Source: Pleurotus djamor (lineage: Eukaryota; Basidiomycota; Agaricomycetes; Agaricales; Pleurotaceae). Taken from it: a stretch of DNA of 64,000 nt. Numbering within the stretch: the stretch's first letter is position 1; the number at the start of each line of letters is the position of its first letter. The stretch covers positions 93,456-157,455 of the forward strand of contig JAPEVF010000032.1 of assembly GCA_029747585.1 (NCBI GenBank), in the 5' to 3' direction. The translations under genes and the position numbers were made by a program. The notes under the pieces were generated by a model, which saw only the letters and a list, made by a program, of their open reading frames with translations, was not told the DNA's origin and ran no database searches. Positions 46,201 to 57,111 of this stretch are shown one piece after another.

Positions 46201-46208
46201 GTCACGTG
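46201..46208. promoter_or_regulatory. GTCACGTG site between MAD2 and TAF5
   Basis: The palindromic E-box CACGTG preceded by GT, the form preferred by Cbf1-type bHLH factors, lies in the 110-bp divergent interval. The same octamer occurs at 49987. Function inferred. Confidence 0.4.
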
Positions 46209-46230
46209 CACTGCTTTATTAGCTACCAAT

Positions 46231-49046
46231 ATGTCAGTTCATGTCGGTACGCCTGCAGCATCGCAATCTCCTGCTGCTGCATCTCCCTCTGCGACACAAG
46301 CAACGTCCGGGCAAGATGCTTCGCAGGGCTCGGCTCAGGTTGACCGCGTCATTCTCGAATACCTGCGTTCCAGAGGCCATACAGCTGCCGAAAAGGCTCT
46401 GTTGGATGCCATCGACGATTCGTCACCGACAGACGTCTCCAAAGACCCAGAAACCGTGTCAGCAGAGGATCTTATTAAGAAACTCGCCGTCTTCGTACAA
46501 AAGCCATCACGCCCCGGTGAAAACATATTGAAAGAATCAGGGAATGTGCTGCATGGACTTGACGCCATGGGCAATCCCTCCAGCATCCAGAACTTGATCG
46601 CCAGTATTGGTGCAGTCGGTGCCGAGGAAGTCCTCTCTCTCGATCCGACAGACAGGCAGGATGGCTTTCGAGAGCTAGAGTCATGGGTGGACGGTTCACT
46701 TGATATGTATCGAGTGAGTTATGGGATCTTGATGCACAAAACGCGAACTAATCATCACTTACTTAGCCTGAACTACGCCCCATCCTCTTTCCCATATTCT
46801 GTCACTTTTATCTCGACCTCATTCAACACGGTTTCAAAGAAGCTGGTAAGTCAGCACATCTAACCAACATGTTCCACCCTCACCATTCTCATAGCGCTCA
46901 AGTTCAAAGACACATTCGCCCCTTCCATATCATCTGTGCACTATACAACTCTTCATCATCTTACCACCCTACAACTCCCTGTACACGTTCAAAACGATGA
47001 CCTAGCACAACGATTCCGAAACGAAAAGTATGTCGTCAGGATGAGTCGTTCCGGATTCAATCTCCTTGTGGGCTGGCTCACCGAAGGTATGGGTGGTGAA
47101 GCACTTGGTGTTGGTGCTGGATTCTCGGGGGAAAGTGGCAAACGTGGCCGCGCCGCAGTGATGCGCGTCGTGAACAACCATCTCAGATTCGACGGTGAGT
47201 CCAGTTACCATGCGACGCATCTTCTCCTCTCATTCCGAAACCAGTCACTACCGCGAGCTCAGCCTCAATCCTACCGACCTCATGGGAAGAGAATACCGGT
47301 CTCCTTTCGTCATTGACCCCTCAAACAAGCGGCTCTTCGACAACCATCACGGATCACCAAGCGTTCAATGCCTCTACAGGCGATCTCAAGCTCGGGCCCC
47401 CTCCAATAGCACCTGAACTTCGTAATGAAGCTGAAAGGGTGCTTCAAGAACAGGCTATGATGGAGCGCGATCCAACCAACCAATTCGACCTCAACTATGG
47501 ACGTCCCCCACTTTACCAAGGCATGGTTGCACCTACAGAAGCTGACCTATTACCGCACCCTCCGAACTTCAGAACCATCGATGTTGAGCGTGAAGTCGAG
47601 CGTGTTCATGATGCGAGGAAACGCATTCGCCTTGAACCTTCAGCACTCCATTCGATTGACCCCAACTCTCCACAAGCAACAGCTGCTAAAGCCCGTGCCC
47701 TTCCTAGTATATGTGCATACACTTTGCATGACGTCGCAGAAGGGTATGCACTACCTCTCTACGTCTGTTCGATTTTCTCCGTTTTTGACACGCACTGCAG
47801 GTCGCCGTGCTGCACTTTTTCGCCAGATACGTCCTTATTCGCTGCTGGATTCGCGGAAAGCTATATTCGACTATGGAATCTAAAAGGCGAAAAATTGAAA
47901 GGGCTGCGCAGTGATTTCCAGAGTAGTGCAGTCAAAGATGGTCAGTTTCTCTGTCGCTCTGCTCCACTCCGTGATTCTGACTTACCAATTCAGCATCGTC
48001 TCTCCGAAAACTTCGTGAGAAGAAGGCGAGCACTACCCGCAAACTCATCGGACACAGTGGCCCTGTGTATTCATTATCTTTCGATCCGGTCAGCGGGTCG
48101 GCTGCACCACCAAAATATCTGCTTTCCGCATCTGGAGATACGACCGTTAGGTTATGGTCTATGGATACTTTGACCAACGTTGTAGCCTACAGAGGTCATC
48201 AAAATCCGGTATGGGATGTCAAATGGAACCCAATGGGTGTCTATTTCGCTAGTGCGAGTCGAGATCGTACCGCGCGACTATGGAGTACCGATCGAACCTC
48301 TTGCCTCAGGGTCTATGCTGGCCATCTCAGCGACGTTGATGTATGTTACGCTACCTCAATCACCCTCCTCTACCTTTCTAATGTCCGCACTAGTGTCTCC
48401 AATTCCACCCCAATTCACTCTATCTTGCTACAGGTTCCAACGACTGGACGGCAAGATTATGGGATGTCCAGCGTGGTACTTGCATGCGTGTTTTCATTGG
48501 TCATCAAGGCGCCATATCGTCCCTAGCAATCAGTCCAGACGGTCGATATCTTGCCAGTGCTGGTAAGGTTTCTGTTGTCTTTTCGTGAAACTTGGGTCAA
48601 TAACAAAATGAATCACAGGCGAGGATTTGGCAATCAACTTGTGGGACTTGGGCTCAGGTCGACGTATCAAAAAGATGACTGGGCACACCTCGTCAATATA
48701 CTCCCTTGCATTTAGCGCGGAGTCCACCCTGCTAGTATCCGGGGGTGCTGATTGGACAGTCAGATGCTGGGAGGTCAAAGCCGCTGGAGGTAGCAGATCC
48801 AGCGAAACCAACGGAGGCGGTTCATTTTCCACGACCAATGGTTACGTTTATGGAGAGGATAGTCTAGAAACGTATGCTTCTATTCCCCACTGCATTCTTG
48901 GTCGCATTGCCTTACACCTAACTACTTCTAGGTCCGACCTGATCGCAACGTTCCCAACCAAACGCACTCCCATAACTAACATCCAGTTCACACCCAGGAA
49001 CCTGTGTCTTGTTGGGGGAACGTACATGCCTCCTGAGACAAGATAA
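46231..49046 (+). CDS. TAF5: TAF5, TFIID/SAGA WD40 subunit
   Basis: A scaffold subunit of the general transcription factor TFIID (shared with SAGA in yeast). After a Ser/Ala-rich leader comes a LisH-like motif, VDRVILEYLRSRGHTAAEKA, then the TAF5 N-terminal domain: ELESWVDGSLDMYRPELRPI, FPIFCHFYLDLIQHGFKEAA, HYTTLHHLTTLQ, RFRNEKYVVRMSRSGFNLLV. A linker (FDLNYGRPPLYQGM..LPSICAYTLHDV) leads to six WD40 repeats: FAAGFAESYIRLWNLKGEKL, SASGDTTVRLWSMDTL, SASRDRTARLWSTDRT, TGSNDWTARLWDVQRG, SAGEDLAINLWDLGSG and SGGADWTVRCWEVKA. It ends GTYMPPETR. About ten exons. Complete by comparison with the family. Confidence 0.95.
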
Positions 49047-49170
49047 CACTTGGTTGAGATCGAAGATACATGTACTAAGTATTTTATGCTCTATATTGTT
49101 GTCGCTAGATATGCTGCGCTCGAGTCACATATCATTCCTGTGGCTCGCCTCGCCGTCAATAACGGCGATT

Positions 49171-49769
49171 TCATTGAGAAGATGACGGCCAACTCCACCC
49201 CTGGGAACTTGAAAAGGGCTCTTTGTCCGCGGCTTCGTTCTCTGCATGGTCTGACTCTTGTGAGCTTGACGGCAGGAACAATGGCTCAGGTTCATTCCTG
49301 TCAACTTCTGGGTCATCCTCATCAAGACTCTTGGGCCAAGATGTATGCGTCGGTTGGGCGGGTGTCGGCGTGATGGACATCGCGCGGTCAATCACTTCTA
49401 CTGCATCATCTTCACCCATAACGTTCAGCGGGGTACACAAAGATAGAGGGAATGGCTTACCCTCACTCTCAAATTCATCGCTACCATCGTCGTCGTCATC
49501 AGTAAACTTCGCCGATTCCTCTGAGCTAGTTGAGACCTGCGAAGCCGAGCACTGAGACTCGTTGGAGGAGTTGGATTCCTGGGAGCTACTAGGAATGTAA
49601 TCCGAGTCTTCTCGGTCTCTCTGCGACAGGTGTTAGAGCAAGGAGTAGGTCAAGAACGCATTCGCACCTTTGCCTCGGCTTCTTCGATCTTAGTATCGTC
49701 GTACCAGAGACTTTCGGAGAGCGCATATTCCTCCGAATCGTCGCTGTAGTCTTCCGCTTTCCGCGACAT
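49171..49769 (-). CDS. acidic Ser-rich protein with repeated PSSSQES motif
   Basis: I do not recognise this family. The product begins MSRKAEDYSDDSEEYALSES at 49769; one intron (donor after EAEAK, acceptor before RDREDSDY) is followed by an exon ending WSWPSSSQ-stop at 49171. About 180 residues. It is very acidic, with DDDDDGSDEF and DEDDPEVDRNEPEP stretches. The motif PSSSQES occurs at two places (YIPSSSQESN, FLPSSSQESD) and shortened forms SSSQ occur twice more near the end. No fold or signal is visible, so it is probably disordered. It converges with TAF5, 124 bp away. Acidic SQ-containing segments are often phosphorylation or binding sites, but that is speculation here. Confidence 0.5.
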
Positions 49770-50142
49770 TTGCAAGGGTTGTAAGACTCGCTGAGTAGAA
49801 TGAGATGTTTGTGCAATGCATGGGTCTCATGTGTTCGTTTTATAGTAGCTTTCTGTTTCAGTGGCTCAAACATCAGTAAAAGACCAAGCGCAGTACCTTT
49901 CACCATGAAAGACACAAGCCATGAAAGGGATACACGGGGGACCCCTAAGAGATAAACGGACTTGGCCATAGGATTGATCGTTATGAGTCACGTGTCCAAT
50001 TAAAGCAAGAGCATCTCCCCAGTCAAGCGTCCACCTTGATTCCAACTTCGTTCGTTTCTTCCACCAACTTGGTCGCAACACCAGCGAGACATCATCAGCA
50101 TTCTTGTAATATTCTCCTACGAGTATCCTCATCACAGACAAG
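49770..50142. promoter_or_regulatory. divergent promoter region with GTCACGTG
   Basis: 373 bases between two divergent start codons. An E-box GTCACGTG lies at 49987-49994, the same octamer as in the MAD2/TAF5 interval. No coding sequence is apparent. Confidence 0.4.
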
Positions 50143-51015
50143 ATGGACGACGGCATGGAAGTCGACGTTGGCAGTGGAACGGTCGTATCAAACATCTCGT
50201 CTGAGCAGGCGTTCCAAGCACCCGCGTCTTCCACGGTGAACGTGGACCCGCTCTGTGAGTATTGGGCTTTCTATAGGCTGTAAACCGTTCTCATAATTGA
50301 GCTAGTGCCACCTATGCCACAACCGGNCCAACATCCAGCCTTCACCTTCCGCGACATCCAGGTCAAGGTGCACATTAGGCGACCAGAGAGGGATTCTTGG
50401 ATGTATNTAGGGCGAGGTATTGTTACCCAGGAAATNAACGGACACTCTTCTCGCGTTGGTATGTCTATCGAAACTTCCTCTTGTATGAACCTGCTTACCT
50501 GAGTCTCTGCCAGTGGTACGGGCCCCCGGTTCGTCGGGAAAAGTCATGGCTGTGTTCAGTGAGGTTCGTCCATCACGATCTGTATTCCCCTTTGCCTTTG
50601 GTACTCAACGCGATGCATTGAAGGGGTCGGATCTTCAGGCCGAAAAACGAGGCAACTTCGTTGTGGTAGGGTGTGTTGANGGATCTCGTGTGGTTTCATG
50701 GTCGTTGAACGTGCGTCACTCAAACATGCTAATGTCAAATCTTACAAACCTGATTTACAGGCTCTGAACAACGCTGAGACCCTTCGATTATTGGCCAGCA
50801 TCGAGCTCGCCTGTTACAAATGCAAGCAAGCTCTTGCCGATCCCCGTATGCACAGCAAAGCGCGCAGGAGGATAGAGAGAGTGATCAAGGATGACAGGCG
50901 ACGGCGACATCACCGACGCAAGGAGCAGGAAGCGATGGTTGATGCCTTCGCTAAGCAGACGATTGGAAACGACGCGAATCCTAGCAATGAGCCATCCCCT
51001 CCGCCCGCCGCTTGA
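50143..51015 (+). CDS. uncharacterised protein with beta-rich core and basic helix
   Basis: Family not recognised. Four exons give about 230 residues: MDDGMEVDVGSGTVVSN, then PAFTFRDIQVKVHIRRPERD, SWMYLGRGIVTQEI, SRVVVRAPGSSGKVMAVFSE, GNFVVVGCVEGSRVVSWSLN, and after the last intron ALNNAETLRLLASIELACYK. The tail is a strongly basic helix (KARRRIERVIKDDRRRRHHR) and a Pro-rich end. The run of short strands ending in a helix resembles a PH/EVH1/RanBD-type fold, but no diagnostic residue pattern is clear. The basic tail could be a nuclear signal. Two Ns fall in the first half (50327, 50407), with others at 50437 and 50690. Confidence 0.55.
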
Positions 51016-51278
51016 TATAGCTCAAAACGGAATGACCTCCTCCTTCGTTGTATTGCTCTATTCACATATCTTGTATAGTAAACCAGTCCGCTGGAGTGAC
51101 AATTGCTTTTCTCTGTACCACTCGCGCAACTAGAATCCTTTATTCCCCGTTATTACATAAATACCTGACTGCGAATGTTTTATTAATGAATAACACCTCG
51201 GGCTCTTCTATCAGTCTTGACTTTCAAAATTCACTACCNCCATTCATTGAGCAAAGCAGGCTTCGGTCTACGAGAGGA

Positions 51279-52790
51279 TCAACGTACTCTCGATATCGGC
51301 AAGCTTGGTGAGGGGTCAACCTCATCCGTTCGGCCTGACCGTCTGTCAATGTACTGAGGGGGAAGCTCCAAAACTTCATTTTCACCGGGATCTAGCTCCT
51401 CGATGTCCGAATGCACGATGATATGGGAGCGTCGTGTGCTAGTCCGACTGNTACCACCACTCGGTATCACCGAAGTCGTGGCGAGAGAATGCGTATTAGA
51501 TGACATTTTGGTTGTTCTCCGTTCCAGGCTCCCTGTATTACGAGACGATTCCAACGAGTGGGGAGTAAGAAGGAAAGGCCTGGGGGCGTAGGCCGATAGC
51601 TGGTCGTTGTGAGAAGTCCCTCTTGGTCGTACGGACGACGTAGGTGTTGAATGCCCATCGCCGAGGTCGATCACACGAGCGGATGCTTCATTGCGCTTGG
51701 CTAATTTACGGCGTTCATATCGTATAAACAAGATAGCAACGATTGGAAGCGACGCGAGGAAGATCAAGACGCCGATGATAATCGCAGCTATGATGCCTGA
51801 AGATAGTTTTCTTGACTCGCGCGGCGCGTCTTCAGTTGTCTCGGGGCTCGGGGTTGACGTTGAAAGTTGGAGACAGTCGGTGTCATTGGTGAGTCGCACA
51901 ACGCGAAGATCGGCTGTACCGCCCTTCCGTCCCATGGAGTCGAACATGCTGAAGATGATGGGGGTACCAGCGGCGACATTGACCACCCAGTCATAGGCAT
52001 TTCCGATTGGCGGTCGAAGAACAAAGGATTTCCCAGTCGGTATGGATCCCTAGAAAAGACGGGTGATGCTCCATCCTGCGGCGTGCGGGATTGACCTACA
52101 ATGATTCCAATGGGCTGCACTGCATTTGAGTACATTGTGAATGGATATGGCCTGGCTAACTTCAATAAGCGCAACTGGGAGACGAACGAACGAAATCCTC
52201 ACCTGCATTGCTCTAGGTCAGAGTCTAGAGAGAAAAAGAAATCGACATCTAGAGCATAGAATCAAAACACGTTGAATAAGATGTTGAGTCTAGTGGAACC
52301 GTGGTAGCATTCACTTGGTTCGGTTGTGTTACACCCAGTATTTGGGGGAGGCGGTCCGACGACCAAAAGTTCGGACGTTCCGCCCGCGACGAGGTCAGTG
52401 GAATCAGACATTGAAGCAACAAATCTGCGGCCTCTTCTGAGGGTCAAGGGGGTACTAAAAGATCCCTCCCCATTCACGAAAGCCGAATCAGGTATGCTGA
52501 TGTTCCGCATGGTTCCTCCGGGCTATATGGCACAAAATAAGCCTAAGATAGAATAGAAAAGACGCAATAGATTACTGGGATAAGCAGCAATTGAAAAGGC
52601 GCCTCGCCTCCTGGGAAGAAAGATAGGTCAGTGGTTGACAACGTAAGTGATATGGGGAAACAGGAAGATACCTACCTGTCCAATGAACTTGGAAGTCACC
52701 GCATTCTGTCGGAGGACTGGTGATAGAGAAAGTGAACGCAGATGCGTAAGCGAGCCATTGAGACAGTACGAATATCAAGGTCGAGTACAT
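51279..52790 (-). CDS. single-pass membrane protein, tandem paralogue A
   Basis: A type I membrane protein found widely in mushroom fungi, function unknown. Signal peptide MYSTLIFVLSQWLAYASA, then an extracellular part with SPPTECGDFQVHWTGG, SIPDSAFVNGEGSFSTPLTL and later VNVAAGTPIIFSMFDSMGRK, GGTADLRVVRLTNDTDCL. A Ser/Thr stalk leads to a membrane helix, GIIAAIIIGVLIFLASLPIV, a basic stop (RYERRKLAKRNE) and a cytosolic tail with VLELPPQYIDRRSGR. The same blocks in the same order, including the C-terminal ELPPQY, occur in the next gene at 53249-55037. Introns are short and several. Cys pairs in the ectodomain may be bridged. Confidence 0.7.
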
Positions 52791-53248
52791 TGGAAGGAGG
52801 AAGGGAAAAGGATCATTGAGTACCTCGTCCTCGAGTACTGAGCTTCGGATAGACATGTGCGGTCCATGCACCGAATTCATGAAGACAACACGTTTGCGAG
52901 ATACACTTCACACCGGAGTCAGTGTGCTGAAAGCTTCAAGCAAGCCTCGAGGAATACGCAGCACGCGCATTAGACGCCACCTAAGCAAGCGAATTGAGAT
53001 AAAAGACGATTCATGAAACAGTTGGGTACGCCAAACAGAAATATCGAAGGTGAAGATTTGACTTTTACAACCGCCCGGTATACTAGCAATATATAAATAT
53101 GCGAAGATCATAACGATAAGATTGCGAAGATCACAATTAAAGGCGCACTGATTCTCATACACGAGGATAACTCGGCGGCTTCTGTGACACCCTATTTTCC
53201 AGAAGTAAGGCGGCTTCTGACAGAAACGTAGCTAAGTCAAAAGGACTG

Positions 53249-55037
53249 CTATGATTGTGGCTGGTATGCATCCGCAGGAGGAGGGTATGGGGCATTGGCA
53301 GGTGGTTGTGGTTGTGTCTGTAATGGCGTGCTTGGAGCGCGACGCTCTGTGTATTGTGGGGGGAGTTCTACAATTCCATCTTCGTTTGGAGGAGGGAGTT
53401 CGTCATCTGCATCCGTATGCAAAATGAAGCGAGAGGGTGGTTTGTACGCAGACTCTCCAGCCATGGCTGCCTTCCGTTGTGCAGCCGTCAGCGTAGTTGA
53501 AGCCATGGACTGGCGGTTCGATTGCTCGGCAGAAGAGGTTGCCTCAGTGTTGGAAACGGAAGGTGCTCCCGGTCTATGGCCGAGGGGAATAGCACCTACT
53601 GGTGGTGGCACATGACCATAAGGCTGAGGAGGCGGCCCATGGGTGTAATCTGTGTAAGGCTGTACATTCTGGTATTGGGGATGGCCGACTGGACCAGTTG
53701 GGTCTTGACCAAACTGTGATGGATGCTGAGGATGCGGCAAGTTCGACTGTGACAGCATGTACGGCGTGGGTTCATATTGACCGCCTGCGGGAAGGAAGGG
53801 AGAGGACCCTGGTGTGTAATTATCCCTGTATGGGTGGTAATTAGGGTTCGAGTCCATGAGGTCGATCTGCGAGGGCATTTGTTGGGGCTTTGATTGATTG
53901 AAACGGCTCCTTTTCAGGCAGAAAAGTCCGAGTGTGATAGCAACTGCCAGGAAGACTAATGCTCCTGCAATGGTGCCAGCGATCGCCGCCGTGGAAAAGC
54001 CGCCTTCGGTCGAGGTACTAGTAGAAGAAGCCGCAGAAGACGTCTGACTGGCTGAAGAAGTCGAACGGGGAGTTTGAGAATTCGACGTAGATGACGTTGG
54101 TGTTGCAGACGATGTTGTGGACGTTGGTGAATTCGCATTCAGGCAAGTGGCATCATCTGTAAGGCCAACCGTCCGAACGTCAGATGAGCCTCCTGGACGA
54201 CCAGCTGCATCAAACATCAAAAATATCATTGATGTGCCGCTGGGTGCAGAGGCTACCCAGTTGAAAGAAGGACCACTCTGGGACGACAGTATGACGGCGC
54301 TGCCACCTGGCACAATTGCCTACACAGTTGTGAGCAAACACGGAAAAACGGAATAGGGGAGAAGTACCATCGCTGTGACTGGTTGTATGGCATTCGGATA
54401 ACCACTGAATGTGAATGGTCTGAAGGCGATAAGGACGGAGTTGCGGGTATCGGTGTCAAAACCTACCTGCATTGCTGAAGAGCGGAATTCAACTCGAAGT
54501 TAAAAGCGACACCTGGGGTACTTGAGCAAGCCGAAAAAGACACGGAGGAAGCTAGTTTCTTACTGGGCATGGTCGTATCACAAGAACCACCTTGTGAAGG
54601 CCCGACTGTCCTAACGGGTGTATATCCCCCAGTCCCAAGCCCCGTCGCATCGGACATGGACAAGAGGTATTGTGCATCCTGACGGAAGGTAAGCTGGGTG
54701 GAGAAACGACCTCGACCATTTGAGAACGCAGCAGCCGGAATAGACACGTTCCTCTGAGTCCCGAAGACCTATCAAGAAGTCAGACAGAGCGCAGATCATC
54801 CGTGTGCAAAATCCTTTACAGGTATCAATAGCAATTGAAAGGGAGGAACACCACCTATACATGGACAAAGAAGCTTTGAGTAAATTCGAAAAGCCACTAG
54901 CGGAAGAAACGAAGCGCACCAGACCATTCGATGTCGATATTATCGCACTGGGTTCCTGGAGTGTCTGTGAAGCTGAAAGCGCCTGCCAGAGGGACGAGAA
55001 GGAGGCTTATCGCGAGCCAGACATGACGGGCCCGCAT
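53249..55037 (-). CDS. single-pass membrane protein, tandem paralogue B
   Basis: Related to the gene at 51279-52790 over its whole length. Signal peptide MRARHVWLAISLLLVPLAGA, then FSFTDTPGTQCDNIDIEWSG, SIPAAAFSNGRGRFSTQLTF, QYLLSMSDATGLGTGGYTPV, FNFELNSALQQCRP, then SGTSMIFLMFDAAGRPGGSS and LTDDATCLNANSP. A long Ser/Thr stalk precedes the membrane helix (AAIAGTIAGALVFLAVAITL) and a Pro/Gln/Tyr-rich cytosolic tail of about 200 residues ending near IVELPPQYTERRAP. The tail is much longer than in paralogue A. The ectodomain repeats a TECG/TQCD..W-S/T-G pattern as in A. No enzymatic motif is visible; a cell-wall or surface sensing role is a guess. Confidence 0.72.
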
Positions 55038-55370
55038 CACAGACAGGCGAAGATGAAAGAAAGGGACTGGCGTAAGAGAGAGAGAAGGAGAGACGGACTC
55101 AGGACTTGGGGAAAGGAGTGTGGCTGGGCAAGAAAGAAATGAGGCCGTGTCGACGAGCACAACTGGGATCGTATCAGGGCCCTTACGTAAGCCGCGTTTT
55201 CATGAAACACTTGTCCTTGGCGACCCGCTGGGGCAGATGCTTAGCGCACAGTAGTCACGTATCCGTCGACATTCAATATACAGAATGGACGATATTCACG
55301 GACACGGAGCTGACAACGCTATAAACAGTGGATAGATATAGAAGTAGTATCGTGATTATTATAATAGCCC

Positions 55371-55718
55371 TCATCGCCATATTTCCTTCGCGGCTTGCAC
55401 CAGTAGCTCCAACTTTCTCTTCTGGTCCTACAAAGAAGTCAGCAACCCCATACGTAACCGAGGGAATAAGACTCACGAGTTCAGTCAAAGGGTTCCCTTC
55501 ACAAACGGAGGCAAAGCCGCATTGGGGGCTGACACAAAGCCTATCGCACCGTTTAGAACAACGAGACTGCATCCTCTGCGTCGTCAGCATCACCAGAACC
55601 TGCAAGGCTCTGGTGGTGGGCATCGTGAAAAGTAGGAGTACCTCTGCGAGTCCTTTCTGAGACATGCTGCTCATCGTCCTCATTTNCCCCAGTCGAGTAT
55701 CTCGTTGTCGTCTTCCAT
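55371..55718 (-). CDS. small acidic protein, frame disturbed by an N
   Basis: From Met at 55718 the minus strand reads MEDDNEILDWG; an N at 55686 then shifts the frame, and if it is a spurious base the chain continues NEDDEQHVSERTRRGTPTFH, GSGDADDAEDAVSL. An exon with a GTGAG donor after PLTEL joins, across a 50-60 nt intron ending TTTGTAG, to DQKRKLELLVQAAKEIWR-stop at 55371. The middle of the gene is unclear and one more intron must exist. The start and end look like real protein: acidic N-terminus, amphipathic C-terminal helix. Family unknown. Divergent from the UNC-50 gene. Confidence 0.35.
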
Positions 55719-55970
55719 CGCGGCGAAGTAGGAGGAAGGGAGGGAGGAGGAGAATGGGCGTTTTCGNAAATTCCAAGTCAGGATGGGGGCGCGGCAGCGC
55801 GTCTCATTTATTTTGAGCGCCGCTTCATTGGTTTGGGCCTCCGACGGGAACACCTCGGTCTGGTCATCGTTCGTGACATCCTCCTCCAACCCCGTCGCCA
55901 CACTTTCGCCGCAGTTCTGGCTTTCCTTCGCGCCAGAGGCCCGCCAATCAACTTGGTCATACCAAGCACC

Positions 55971-57111
55971 ATGTCTTACTCTCCCGAGAATGGTTCACCA
56001 GGCAGCAGGTCACCGCCAGGTGCTTTGTCGCACCGCGTTCCTGTAATATTCAGACGTTTACATCGGTTTCAACAGATGGCGAGTAATGGATCAAATGTGT
56101 CTTTTCTAGCTCTAACTTCCGGTGGGATGATAGGACTTTGAGCTCGCCGCGTGGCAGCTTACATACCTCTGTCTGGCACCCAAAAGAGTGTAAGTACGAA
56201 TGTACTATCTCGTTGCTTTGGATTATGAGATATATCCGTGTGTTTGGCAGATACCGGAACGTCTACTTTCACAAACGTTGGTAGTTTTCTGCTCGGAATA
56301 TGGCATAGTCAGGTTCTTGACAAGGAGCGTAGAGACCAAGAACACTTGGGCACGGGATGACCCAGCCATCCTGGTGTTGATAAGCGCATGTCTTTGCGGT
56401 GCGTCGTGCTCAACTACAGCTATCGTGCTTTTCTGACCGCGTATCCAGTGTCTGCTATCGCCTGGTCGGTAGTGTATTCCTTGGGCCCTTTGGAGGCATT
56501 ATGGCTGGCCATTCTTATGGTCATTCGTGACTACCTTTTGACCGGGATCGTAGTGGCTACCATCCTCTGGTGTGTAAAACTTCCCAATTCGCGCGGTCTT
56601 GCCTCACCCCTTCTCAGGTTTACGTCCAACCGCCTACTTCTATCTCCCCCATCCCATTCAACACCCGCCGACTCGACGGTCGAATGGGCATACGCGTTCG
56701 ATGTACACACCAATGCGTTCTTTCCGCTTTTCTTGACGCTGTACATCGCGCAGCTGTTTCTCCTCCCGATCATCCTGAAGAAGATCTGGGTGTGCCTTTG
56801 GGTGGGCAACACTCTTTACCTTGTCGCGTGCGTAGTCTGTCATTTCACCGCAGTTGAAGTAGTGACTGAACTTGCTGTTATAGCTTCGCGCAGTATATCT
56901 ATGGCGTATATCTAGGCTTGAATGGTGAGTTTAGTCTTGTTTTGTGTGATGCGTGAAACTTATATTGATCGGTCTGTTACCAGCTTTGCCGTTCCTCGTG
57001 CGGTCGGAGCTGCTTCTTTCGCCGCTTCTTCCTCTGTTCACGGGTTATGTCGCCTCTTTGCTTGGCTTTAATGTCGCACAGTATGTCCTACAGGCGTATT
57101 TTGGGTCATAG
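55971..57111 (+). CDS. UNC-50/Gmh1 family Golgi membrane protein
   Basis: A multi-pass Golgi protein (yeast Gmh1, metazoan UNC-50), linked to Arf-GEF recruitment and receptor trafficking. The product begins MSYSPENGSPGSRSPPGALS, then VPVIFRRLHRFQQM, DFELAAWQLTYLCLAPKRVY, RNVYFHKQTRNTWARDDPAI, LVLISACLCVSAIAWSVVYS, STVEWAYAFDVHTNAFFPLF, LTLYIAQLFLLPIIL, LWVGNTLYLVACVVCHF and ends FNVAQYVLQAYFGS. About five to six membrane helices. The first intron (56079-56133) starts with GC rather than GT: ATG|GCGAGT..ATAG|GACTTT. Skipping this intron would destroy the family sequence RFQQMDFELA, so the GC donor is well supported. About eight exons. Confidence 0.9.
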
